Origin: Brachypterus glaber
Taxonomy: Eukaryota; Arthropoda; Insecta; Coleoptera; Kateretidae
Reading direction: 5' to 3'
Length of the DNA stretch: 64,000 bases
Assembly: GCA_958510825.1 (NCBI GenBank)
Contig: OY294047.1
Span: 43,980,006 to 44,044,005 of the forward strand
This document shows, piece by piece, positions 25,201 through 38,700 of this stretch. The notes beneath the pieces were generated by a model, which saw nothing but the letters and a program-made list of their open reading frames with translations, did no database searches and was not told the DNA's origin. Within the stretch, counting starts at the first letter, position 1, and every line of letters starts with the position of its first letter. Both the position numbers and the translations under genes were made by a program.

Positions 25201-28200
25201 GTGAATTTATTTTTTTTTCAGGTGGCTTTTGCACAACTTGATTATCTCTTTTAGTTTTCGAGAAAATAGCTGAGAAATTAGAGTTGGGCGACCCGGTATT
25301 CCACATGACGCAAACTACAAAGGTCCCGAATAGTTTGCTAAAAAATTTTTTAGATAGGTAATTCTGTTATAAGTTTTTTTAAATAATATAATAAAGATTT
25401 TTTTTAAATTAATATTTTTTAAGCGTTACTCGCATGGGATCTAGACATCTGAATACTATACTTACTCGTTCCTTCAAGCCTCTTTAAACTTGCAGCTATT
25501 TTAACGTATAAATTTTTGATAAAATAGCATGTAATTAAAATTACAACTATATATATAGTTGAGTATGGATTTACTATGGAAATTACTATTCCAGATGCTA
25601 TTACGTAAAAAAGTACCTAAAAAATGTCAAATTTAGAATACTATTTTTTTTTGTTGAAAAAACAACCTCCACTGACCTCCTTTTTTTACCAAAAACAAAC
25701 CCTGTTACAACCACATTTCGGTGTTTGTATTTATTTTTAATTTGGGTTTTATTATACATAATTTCATTTAATTTCTTTACTTAGTTATAATTCAAAAATA
25801 ATATTTTATTTTGAATTGATTGTATTTTTGTAAGTAACGCGCTGAAAACCTCCTAGCTTTTTGAGTAGGTTGCCTTCCGGACAGTAGCAATTTGACACTC
25901 GAGAACGATCGATGCGTGTCAATAAAAATATACTCAAATCCGCTGACGAATATACCACGCGCCGGGCATTTCGTTAGAATTTACCATATTTTACGGCTGC
26001 AAACTATAGAAATAAGTTCCATATACACATATGTATTTAAATAATTAGTAGTGTATACCTACACTGGTCAAACAAACTTTAATTCGCGTACATCAGTTTC
26101 CAATTATGTGGTGTCTCCTGTGAAGAAATGGCGGTCATGACCTGTCGTGCTGAATGCTGTAACTAAGGTAAGATTACCATATATATTATTGGAACTGTCG
26201 TTTTGTCTTTAATATTCTTTTCAATCATTAATACCTATTCGCAGTCCACTTAATTAATATCATAAAGGCGATGTTACGGAGGCAATCCCATATCACCGAA
26301 TGGGACCTTTCGACGTCACACAACAAACCCAGTCCAAAAGTTTGAATAAGAAACCTTTGTTTTAAATGTAAAGTATTTAGCAAAGCGTTTTTTAGTTATT
26401 GTGGTCATAAATTTTATGTTTAAACAGACCACAAGACCGATAAATGGATATTTTAGGTTAAAATGATATTTTTTGAATACAAAACGCCGAGAAGCTTATT
26501 ATTACGTATTATTACGTTCTGTTAAGTATAATTACGTATTTTTGCGTGTTAATACGCATAATTACGTATTATTACGTATCATTAGTTATTATTACGAATC
26601 ATTACATATTACATTATTAAGTATTATTACGTATTATTACGTGTTATTATGTATTATTATGATTATATATCATTAGGTATTATTAAGTATCATTACATGT
26701 TACAGTATAAAGACTATTGTCTGCAAAATATGATAGGCTACATTTTTTGTCTAAAAAGTTTCTTAAAATTATTTTTAAAAATTGGTTAAAAATAGACTTA
26801 AATTTACAGTAAAAAAAATCCTAAAAAGCGGAAATTTAAACTAAAATATTTCTGAAATGGGACTGACCTGGGGGTCAATATTTTTTTTAGATAGCTACTT
26901 ATGACTGCTAAGTACTAACATATTTTGAGACCTAAATATTTTCCCCCTATTTTTTTAGAGACTTCTAAACTTTCGATTTTTCTGATAATACCCTATTACA
27001 TTACATTTTTGTTTAACCTCGTACTATGCTGCTTAATTAAGTATCCCCTTAGTCCAGGACTTGTGTGGGCTAGTAGTAGAGGGAACCACCGGCTTTAATT
27101 GACTTTCGAACTAATTTATAGGGAGTGTCCGCTTCACTTACGCCTTCGCCAAATTTCAATTATTAATTAACTGAAAAAGGCAAATCGGCGCCGGTGAGAA
27201 TCGAACTCACGCTATTTTGGGTAGTAAACTCGTCAATTACAACGCGGTAGTCCACTACACCAATCCTCCTATATATAGAGCAGTCCAAAAGTAATCCCCC
27301 TCTTAATTTTTGAACGAGTTGAGATATCGACTTCAAATTTAGAACTCTTAAATCGGACGACTTAAGCTATCTTTTAGCATATATTTAATACTTTCAGCTC
27401 TTAAAATGTGTGATACATCATTTTAAATCTTATGAAGTTCTCCATTTAACTATATATTTTTAATTTTTTTAAACATTTTTTTTTGGGTTTAAGATATTTT
27501 AAAACTTTATAACTTGCGTTATTTGGGGAAATGCAATATACCATCCACTGTGAATATTATTTAATGGAATGCGTAGCATTACATATCTTCACGGCTTGAT
27601 TTTACTGAAATCATGTTTCCTCCACTCTTATTTATTGCAAAAGCTACTCAAGGTCATTATTATTACCTGAAAAGTATTCATGATAAGAGGAGGTAGTATC
27701 TCATCTGCCGCTCCTGTATCCTTAGAAAATCTATTTAAAATTCTTCCAGAAGGGTTTGTGTCAAAAAATCTCATCGTAGCTCTAACTAAACTGTTAAACA
27801 TATTATTATGTAAATTTGTTGATGCAGTCAAACACACTTGAGAAACAATTATAGATCGAAATATTGATGTGAAAACAAGTAAAATCATGAGAATCGTATA
27901 AATGTATAAAGAATTTTCTTCTATGAAAGATTGATAAACGGTAAATGTTTCATTCCTTTTTCGTTGTTCTAAATTTGTCCTGTAAAATAATAGAATCAAT
28001 ACGAAAGCTATCTATCTGTCGTTAAAAAAAATGGACAGGAAACAGTGAATAATGGGAGGATTGGTGTAGTATGGGAGGATTGGCGTAGTGGACTACCGCG
28101 TCGTACTTGACGAGTTTACTACCCAAATAGCGTGAGTTCTATCCTCACCGGCGCCGATTAGCCTTTTTCAGTTATTTAATAATTGAAATTTGGCGAAGGC

Positions 28201-31200
28201 GTAAGTGAAGCGAACGCTCCCTATAAATTGGTTTGAAAGTCAATTAAAGCCGGTGGTTCCCTCTACTACTAGCCCACACAAGTCCTGGACTTAGGGTATG
28301 CTTAATTAAGTAGAATAGTACGAGGTTAAACAAAAAATGTAAAATGTAAATATTATTTCATCCTTTTTGGGACTCATCAGCACTGTGTGTCCTGTATGTT
28401 GTTAATATTTTAATAAAACATTAGATAGATGATATACAAGCATGGTGCCATCTATTGATGTGGTCACTATTATCTGTATACCCTAAATTGTGGCGATTTG
28501 CCTTTTGAGAACAAGTGAATAGATAATTATCTAATAATTATAATCATAATTATTATCTGTTCACTTGTTCCAAAAAGGGAAATCATCATAATATTTAAAT
28601 AAAACGTTAAATAGATATAAAAGCATAGTGTCATCTATTGATGTGGTCACTATTATAGAGACCACATCAATAGATTGTACCGTGCTTTAGTATCTATCTA
28701 ACTGTTTATTTAAATATTAACAGCATAAAGGACACTCAGTGCTGATGATTCCCAAAAAGGATGAAATGGAACTATTCACTGTTTCCTGTCAATTTGATTT
28801 TAACCACAGATAGATAACTTTCTTATATATATTTTTTTCGGTTATTAACAGTATATATTTTTATAGACTGAAAATTCTTAGCTTATTTAATAATATCAAT
28901 ATTTTTGTATCCAACTAATTACTTTAGAGTTAACAAAATAAAAACTAGAATATAGCCTTACGTGACTTACTACTGTTGTATTCCATCAAAGCTTTGAAGG
29001 TGACAGATTGGTCTAAAAGCTCTTTGTCACAATTAAAAAATATATGAAACACTAGCACAATATTATTTTATCGAAATTAAAATTATATAAAAATAACCTA
29101 GGATGAATTGGATCATAGGAAAGATTTTCTTTTTAATTTTTATGTACCTATTTTGAAAAATTAAATGTTTGTGACCATAATTAAAAAATTCAATACCTTG
29201 GCATCCCAGAAAACATTGGTACATTTGCCGCCTGTTGGCTACATTGCACCAATGCATGGCAATGTTGACAAACTCACACTGGGCCCACATATTGAGGTGA
29301 GATTTTTTTCAATTTTCAAGTTGGAAATTTATCATTGGCCTTAGGTTGACCAACGTACATTGGTTCATAAGACTGGGCCTTAGGTTGGCCAATGTACCAA
29401 TGATTTTACGATCAAAATTATCGTTGGCTTTAAAGCAGGCCCAATGTGGGATTGCCAACGGGTAGCCAACAAACCAATGTTTGATGGGCTGTCACACTGA
29501 TAAAAAAGATAATTTTGATTTATTTGGATATGGCCAATTAAATTATTTGGTTGCGAGTAACAAATTTTATTTGGGTCAAATAAATATTTAGTTTATGCAA
29601 ATAGATATTTTAATCTCAAAATCATTTATTAATGGGAACAAAATAGTTTATTTGACAGAAATAAAATTTATTTGTCACAACCAAATAATTCAATTGGCCA
29701 TATCCAACCAAATATTTTGTACACACAAATAAACTGTTTTATCAGTGCAGTTAAAGAGGTACAGAACTTTTTTATGAAGTAGTCTTGACTTCTCATTTTG
29801 TCAATTTGCTAGTTAGCCTATATACTAGTAATTGGAAAGTTTTTATTTTATTGGGAATATACTGGCTGATGAGAATAAAATAATTCAAAACCGCGCTGTC
29901 AACAGTTTTTTTAAGGTGCATATATTTATGTAATAACACTATGATTTAATTACCAATATCCTGTAAAATAATCAATACCACTGGCAACTGCCTGAGTAGT
30001 CACCATCAAAAACAACAGATATAATCCAACCAAATTTCCCCCTGCTGATTCAAAATATTTTTTATATACATTCCAGCTAATAGTTCCTTTACTACTATGT
30101 TCTTTTACTTTTTTTTGTTTTAAACTAATTATAGAAGGTTTTAGCTTATTATCATTATCAATATATTTTTCATCATTATCTCTTTTAAGTTCGTCTATAT
30201 TAAAATCACTGTAAGTTCCAGACTTAATAATTTTCCCACTTTCAAACATATAAATAAAATTAGCTGATTTTAAATATTGTATCTGATGAGTTACAAGAAC
30301 TACACATTTGTTTTTTAAATAATCTAGTATGCAACCTTCAAATATTTTTTTACCAACAATTGTATCCACTGCAGATAATGGATCATCTAATAAATAAATA
30401 TCTGCATTTTTATAGACAGCTCTAGCAAGACTAATTCGAGATTTTTGACCTCCACTTAGCATAACACCTCGTTCACCCACTATTGTCCTATCTCCATGAG
30501 GAAAGTTTTGTAAATCTTTTTCTAGTTGGCATATTCTAAGAACTTTTTCATAATTTGCTCTTACGAATTGTTGTCCAAAAAGTATATTTTGACGTACACT
30601 TGCTGAAAATATCCAAGGAATTTGTGAGGCATATGATGTTGAACCAGAAACTTGAATTGTACCTAAAAAAACAACAATAAATGAAAAACGAAAAACCCTA
30701 AATGAGTAAGAAAGTAGAAATTTTCCTTGACATTCTGCGGAGCGAGGATAACAATAATTATAATAATAAAATATAAAAATAATAATAATAATAATTATAA
30801 TTAGTGCCTACCTGCAGTAATACAAATTTGCTTAAGAATGAGATTTAGCAAAGTAGACTTTCCACTACCAACGGAACCAAAAACTATAATTAAATTAGAA
30901 GGCTTAGCTTTAAAATTAATGTTGGTCAAATTTTGTTGATCTGATGATGATGACCATTTTGCATGACACTCTCGTATTAAAATATTAGTTTCTGTATCCT
31001 TAAAAGCTGGAACTATTGTATTTATGTCACTATTGGCATATTTTAACTTATTAGCATCTAATAAAAAAATAAATCTGTTTTGTTTAATACTGTCACTATT
31101 TTTAAATAATATTTGTTCAGGTTGTACTTCTTCACAACCTAAAAACTTTTCTATTCTTTTAATAGAAACACAAGTTTCCAAAAATTGTGATACTGCGAAA

Positions 31201-31411
31201 GGGAATTGAATACTTATACTTGAACGTAATATGTTATAGTATGCAGTCAATACAAAAACATAGTAGGCATCAATTTGGTAACCCATAAATATGTATGATA
31301 CTATTCCTATAAACACAGAACATTTATGCATATACATAGAAATTGAATAAACTAGACCTCGGATGTTAGTCGTTTTTTGGATGTGGGATATTTCCATTCT
31401 AAAAGCATATA

Positions 31412-31463
<52 letters not shown>

Positions 31464-34400
31464 GTTAAAAAATACATTTTACTGTTATATAAAACATAAA
31501 AAACACGTAAAGGGATGCCATCCTTGGATTCGATAAAAATCCACCCCTGCAAAGAGGGTTAAACTACCCCCCAAGCACCAAAAAAAGTAGTAAATCGTAA
31601 AGTATCTCAAGAAAAATCAAACCAACGAACTAATAACTCTTCTCTCTAGAATAGGCATTNNNNNNNNNNNNNNNNNNNNNNNNNNNNNNNNNNNNNNNNN
31701 NNNNNNNNNNNNNNNNNNNNNNNNNNNNNNNNNNNNNNNNNNNNNNNNNNNNNNNNNNNNNNNNNNNNNNNNNNNNNNNNNNNNNNNNNNNNNNNNNNNN
31801 NNNNNNNNNNNNNNNNNNNNNNNNNNNNNNNNNNNNNNNNNNNNNNNNNNNNNNNNNNNAGTCGTAGAAAAAAACTTTTTTTTTTGTTTCACTTATACCT
31901 ACTAGTTAAAATCATGGTTAAAATTATAAATATAAGTCCAAGTAAGGGAAATGCTCCAACTGTGAAGTACAGTAAAACAGTAACAACCAAAATTTCGATT
32001 AGACATATTACTGGTGTAAACAAAAACTTTATAACCATATCAAAGCGGGCAACATCGTTTGATAAAAGGTTAACTATTTTACCAATAGTAACTGTGGCTA
32101 GTGTACCTTAAAAAAATAAACGAAATAAAACAATAAATAATAACACTGTCCTCTAACCAAGAAAATCATATCTGCATTTTTCTTGTTTTGAGAAATCGAC
32201 TTTTTTATTAGGAACAGAGGAAATTTCGCAGATATAATATGTCAAGGAGAACTACGAAATAAGTATAAAAAGGAAATTTGATGCAGGCCTGTCTAATCAA
32301 AGTGCATTAAGAGTACATTCGAATAAAAAAAACTCTACAAAGTTTTTCTTGTCCATGATGGAATAAAATAAAATATGTATGTGTGAGTTAGTTAAACCAG
32401 GTTCCGATTGGTTAAAATGCAATTTTTGGTATTTGTAAGCCCAAACGGCGGACATTTCGCAGATATAATATGTCAAGGAGAACTACGAAATAAGTATAAA
32501 AAGGAAGTTTGATGCAGGCCTGTGTAATCAAAGTGCATTAAGAGTCCATTCGAATAAAAAAAAAACTCTACAAAGTTTTTCTTGTCCATGATGAAATAAA
32601 AAAAAAATATGTATGTGTGAGTTAGTTAAACCAGGTTCCGATTGGTTAAACTGCAATTTTTGGTATTTGTAAGCCCAAACGGCGGACATTTCGCAAATAT
32701 AATATGTCAAGGAGAACTACGAAATAAGTATAAAAAGGAAATTTGATGCAGGCCTGTGTAATCAAAGTGCATTAAGAGTCCATTCGAATAAAAAAAAAAT
32801 TCTACAAAGTTTTTCTTGTCCATGATGGAATAAAAAATAAAATATGTATGTGTGAGTTAGTTAAACTCGGTTCCGATTGGTTAAAATGCAATTTTTGGTA
32901 TTTGTAGTTTTATTTATCAGTTAATAAATTATTAATAAAAATATCAATATGGAGTTTTTATTATTGTTTGAATCAATCAAGTAGTAATTAAGTGATTGAG
33001 TTGCTTGAGTCCTTAGCGTCGCCTTTTTTTAATTTTTTTGTTTGTTTTTAATATATTACATTTGACTTCAAAAAGTAAGTTTACGTAATTTAATTCATAA
33101 ATAACTAAGCAAAACATTAAAAAAGGAACGACGTTCACCCTCAAATTAATTTTTCTCGAAAACGGTTAATCCTACAGTATTAAAGAAGAGCACCTTTTTT
33201 ATGTATTTTGACCTGAGGAATCATCATCATCATCAGTAGTTTGTTTGGATCTTCAAGAGACAGGCTTTGAGACAGTTTGAATGGATAATTGGGGGAGTGA
33301 GTCTTTGCTTACTAATGCTGGAGTTGCATCTGTCATGAATTGGTGATGGGGGAGGGGAAAGGGGTGGCAGGGGGAGGAGGAGGGATGGAATGGGGAGAGG
33401 AGACCTGATGAATCATATTTCAAAAATAAAATTACAAAAAAGTTACACAGAAAAAAGTTTGGGACAAAAAACTGATAAGCCCCCCCCCCCATTTCGCACA
33501 CCCCTGGTTAAAATAACTAAATGAAAACCTCGTTGATATATCTCAAAGAGTTCCTGAGTTATTAAATAAAAACCGAATTTTTAGCCACTTTCAAAGGGGC
33601 TTAGCTCTCTTACGACGCATTTTTAGAAATATTTTTTAGAAACTTTTTGTCATTTTTTCTGATGTAGAATCACCCCCTGAGTTTTTTGGTCATCACTTCA
33701 GGACACCCTGTATACCTATAATTTTTTATTTTCGAATGTACAGTTAATAGTTATTTATAATACAAGGGCGAAAAGTTAAGTTTTTCGATTAAGTAGGTTT
33801 TTAGAAGCCGAGGGCCGGCCGATGGGGCCGACCAGAGGGTAATAAACTTAAGAAATCGAAATTTAACTTTTTGCCTGTGTATTATACAATATTTTTTATT
33901 CGATTGTTACTAATTATAATAAATTATTAAAATATACTTAATTTTAAATTTCGAAAAATATTTTTTTTTCCGGTCTTATTACTTATCTAGTTATCCATGA
34001 CAAATTGCTATCCAATCAAATCGTTAAAAAAAAACAATTGAATCGTTTCTTTTGCTTGCGTTTTATTTTCAAACTAAAAAAGGTATAGCTATAAGCTAAA
34101 AGGGGTCTGTTATAAAAATAATAATACTTCCAAAATTGTTCTATTAATATTATAAATATCAAAAAAGATTTTACAATTGAAATTTTCTGTTTTTAAGTTA
34201 TTTTAGTGGATGAATACAGATTAATCAGTTAACATATATTTTGAGGTTATGTTATAGAAATAGAAATTTTTATTTTGTATGTAATGATTATAATAACTGT
34301 ATCTGGTAAAAAAAACAGTTAGTTCAAGACTAAATGTGACCAAAAGATCATATTTTTTTATAAATATTACAGTAAAAGTAAAGCATCTTCTTTTAAAAAG

Positions 34401-35680
34401 CTTAAAAATAACAAGTTTTAGTTAGCCGGCGAAAAAAACTTTTTGGCTCTAGGGCCACAAAGTTCAACTTTTCGCCCCTAAAACATGAACAAAAAGTGCC
34501 GCTTTTAGAATCAATCGAATAAAAAAACAATTATTTCGGTGTACCTTGACTCAACTTCAAAGATTTTCTATAAATTAGGGAGCAACTAGCTATTCTCATT
34601 TGCATTCCTAAAAGTTGACCTAGTAGCATAGCTCTATGTCCTAAAAGTACACTAATAAACGTCGATAGGATAATAAACGATGCGTACATAACTGACTCAG
34701 CTTTTGATGTTTTCGTCTGGTTCAATGAGAAAAATTTCAAAAGTTTTGAAAGATAGTATGATGGTAAAATCCTAAAATCAAAAAACATCCAAACATCTTA
34801 AATATAACAACTTAAACTATCTTTTAGCATGTAGTTAATACTTTCAGCTCTTAAAATGTGGGCAGGGGGCATAGGATGTATTTTTTTAAACGAAAAGGGG
34901 TCATTTTAAAGCTTATTAAATTCTCCATTTAACTATATATTTTTAAATTTTTTTAAACTTTTTTTTTGGGTTTAATATAGAGTTAACAATGGGTATTTTT
35001 GTCGAAATTACTCTAAAAAAAACAATTTTTTAAAAGTTACTAATTTAATGATGAAAAAACTTAAATTATACTTTTAAACTAATATTAATTGACATAAATA
35101 AAAAATTACTTAAAAAATCGCATTTTTTAGCACAAAAAATTAAAGAATCAAAACCTCGTTTAAAAAAAATAAAAAATATACAGTCCAATGGAGAATTTTA
35201 TTTGCTTTAAAATGATGTATCACACGACCCCCCTTTCTATTTAAAAACTCCCCCCGTGGCCCCTGCCTACATGTTGGGAGCTGAAAGTATCAAATATATG
35301 CTTAAAAGATAGTTTAAGTTGTCTTATTTAAGAAGGTTTTCGCAGAACTTGATTATCTCTTTTAGTTTTCGAGAAAATCGCTGGGTAATTGTAGGGAGAA
35401 TTTCAAAAAAGAAAAAATCTTAACTCTATATGGAGTATATGAGTGTCTGATGTTTTGTATTCAAAAATAAAGATACTTTAAGGTATAACTTTAATAAGTA
35501 TAAAACTCGCACGTTAGATTTAGAATATCCTAACAAAAACAGAAAAAATATTTTAGATGTAGGTTACATTTAAGTGTATTATATATGTATGTATTTATGA
35601 CGTTTTTCCATTTTCTAGTCTTTTTAATGTAATTATATTATATTATATGTATAAAGATAAGTCTCTGGAATAAAGGTTGA

Positions 35681-35716
<36 letters not shown>

Positions 35717-38700
35717 ATAAAGTTGGGACACCCGGTATATTTGTAGACACCCGTTAGAAAAGGGCCCTTGTTGTCGGTATAAAGTTATAATATATGGGTA
35801 ATTCTATGACAGTCGGGTAACTCTTCAGATGAATTTTTAGGTAATTTTAATTCGCTCATATTATTCTAGCCCATAGTGCTTAAGTCGGAAAATTTTACCT
35901 CTACGACAAAAACCTAGAAACGCCCCAGAAAAAGTCTGGCGCAGCTTGTTTATTTTAGTATAAAAAATACTTACTTAAAAATCACATCATTTATAAAATT
36001 TAGGACAAATTGTTCAAACAAACCACATTTAAAAACTGTACAATATGCTTTAAATAAAGAAGGATTTTTCTTAGTTTTTTGAATTTCCCACTCCTTTTCC
36101 AGACGATCTCCCAGGATTTGGGAATCATATTTAGACGATATTTCATACAGGTCTTCCTCTAGAAATTCGTGTTTTCTAAATTTATAAAAAATCGGAATCA
36201 TATAACTAGAAACAAATCAAAATAAATTAATAGAAATGTGTGTACAATAATAACATTTAATAAAAAGAGCTCCGTGTAGAAATAATAAAGTCCAAAATGA
36301 TAAAAATTTACGTTACGTAATACTTGAATGTTTCCTAACTTGATTAAGGGGTTACTCAAATACTACGGCATGCTAAAAATCTTTTAAATGCCGCTTAACT
36401 TGATTCTGTGGACCTGTAATATTAAAAAACCAAGAAAAAATTATAAAATTTGCGATTATACCATAAGACGTTATTTGATTATTACTTAACGCTTAAAGTT
36501 TAACAAATATTAAAGTATTTCGTTTAAAATAAGGTTGGTTGGACTCTTGGGCGCTGAAATAAAAATACTACTAAATTTATTTTTTAGAAATTTATCTTTA
36601 AGATGATGGCGTCACAACGCGCTAATAGTTGTGACGTCAGCAGCCTGCCGAGATGGAAGGACAACTATAATTTAGCTTAGATAACGTTACAAATCTACGA
36701 GTCCTGTGTCTCTTAAAAGTAAAAAATAAAAACTATTGGCAAAAAAAAATTAACCGACTTCTGTCTCTAAAAAGTAAAAATTAAAAATAAGTCGGTGCCA
36801 ATTTCACAGCAATCAATTTGACAACAAAAATAATTGTTAGTATTTAATTTAGGGAGTGGTAAAATTGACACCGGGTTATTTTTTATTTTTTACTTTTTAG
36901 AGACAGAAGTCGGTTCATTTCTTTTGCGAAAAGTTTTTATTCAAAAAGTAAATTGTAATTTAAACAGTCAAAAGCTTTAGTTAAATCTATCATAATGACT
37001 CGGTCAGGTCGCATTTCGTTGCGAACCTCAAAGAAGCGATAAAATGTTTCAACTTTATTTACTTTTTTTGAGGTTAGCAACGAAATGCGACCTGATCGAA
37101 TCAACACCAGATTCGAATACAGAGACCCCAAAAACGTATAGAACTGCCTGTCTCGTCTGGAGAAACAGACCTTTATTTTTTTGTTTCCTGTGTAATAATT
37201 AATTGGTTTTTCTTCAGTAACAACTTGTTACACATCAACAACAGCTTTTTTGCATTTGTTAACCCCTTCCCGAATACCCTCCTATTTATGGCACGAACCT
37301 GTTTTTTCAATATTTGTGGTTCTAAATATCAAACAAAGAATCAATAACTTTTTGTTATGAATAAAGGACTTGTTACAGATGTCTGAATAAAAAATCCGAC
37401 CATCTAGAGTTAATTAACGAAATTTTATTAACGTTTTTAAGAAGGATTGTGCGTGTCAGCTGAAAACTGCGCAGTTTAAAACTTTAAAGTGTAATTAAAA
37501 ATATTTTTCTTCAAGCGTACTAAAATGTTCATATTTAATAACTGAACACACTAGTTAGAAGTGATCTATTTTTTTTATAGCAACAAAATGAGTTCATTGT
37601 TGTACGCCGTAAAAAATAGTTAGCAAAACCACCACTGGTGGCAGCACTCTTTGACTTTGATGACAGCCATACTTCAAACATGTTTGTTTGTTATGTAAAC
37701 AGGTGGTTGACTCGAGATTCCGTGCAAAAACCTAGTGTGAAATTGATTAAAAATGATTGAAGAAGAATATATGGTTTATACACTTACAAATCTCTCCGAA
37801 ATTGCAAATGCTACATTAGACAAGTTACCATCGAAATCGCAAAAAGTGTACGATTTAGCCTACGAAAAAATTTAAAATGAGCTAAGGAAGGTTTAAGTTT
37901 ATTTCGAAAAGGTTTTATTATTTTATAAAAAAACATACTTTATTACTGAATAAATTAAATAAAATTAATATTTAAAAAAATATATAGGATGCTTGAAGAA
38001 AAAATAGTTTGTGTCTCGAGGAAAAGTTCTTTTTTTACTCGTCTGTAGTTTCCGGACTCAGCTTCGCGTCGTCCGTAAATTCTACAGACTAGTAAAAAAA
38101 AGCTTCACTTTTCCTCTTAGTAAAACAATATACTATTTCCTGTCTAATTTTGCAATATAAAAAATATTGTGCTATTATATAAACCTTGTTAAAGCGGTTT
38201 ATGGGTATTACATTACAGGTATTTTATGGTATATTTTTGTATAAAAATAAGTATGTGCTATAAATGGCACACCATGCATTAAAAGGACAATAAATTATGC
38301 AATATCAAAATAAAAATGTGCTGCCAACAAAATCATACAGTAGGTCTAGGTTCATAAAACATATAAAAAAGGAAAAAAAAATAAAAAAAAAATAAAATTG
38401 AAAAAACAATTTTTTTTTAAGTTTATTTTTTCGAAAAACGAAAAAAAAAATAAAAATACATATTTTTTTAAAACTTGTTTTTACCCAATTTTACTACCTT
38501 ACCCCACCCCGAAATTAAAACAATAACAGTCTTAGAACAAAGCGTTCTTGAGTTATCGTGGTCACAAATTTTCCGGACAGACAGACCGACGGACGTACTT
38601 AATAAGTTTTCTTATTTTATAGTGTTCCACATTTGCCACTCACCGTTTTTTGTAAAAAATATAGATAAAAATTAAAGTTTGATTTTTTAAATTATGTTTT

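Noticed and set aside
31617..31892. Minus-strand ORF across the N gap
   Set aside because: Most residues are unknown bases; the readable ends do not match ABCC.
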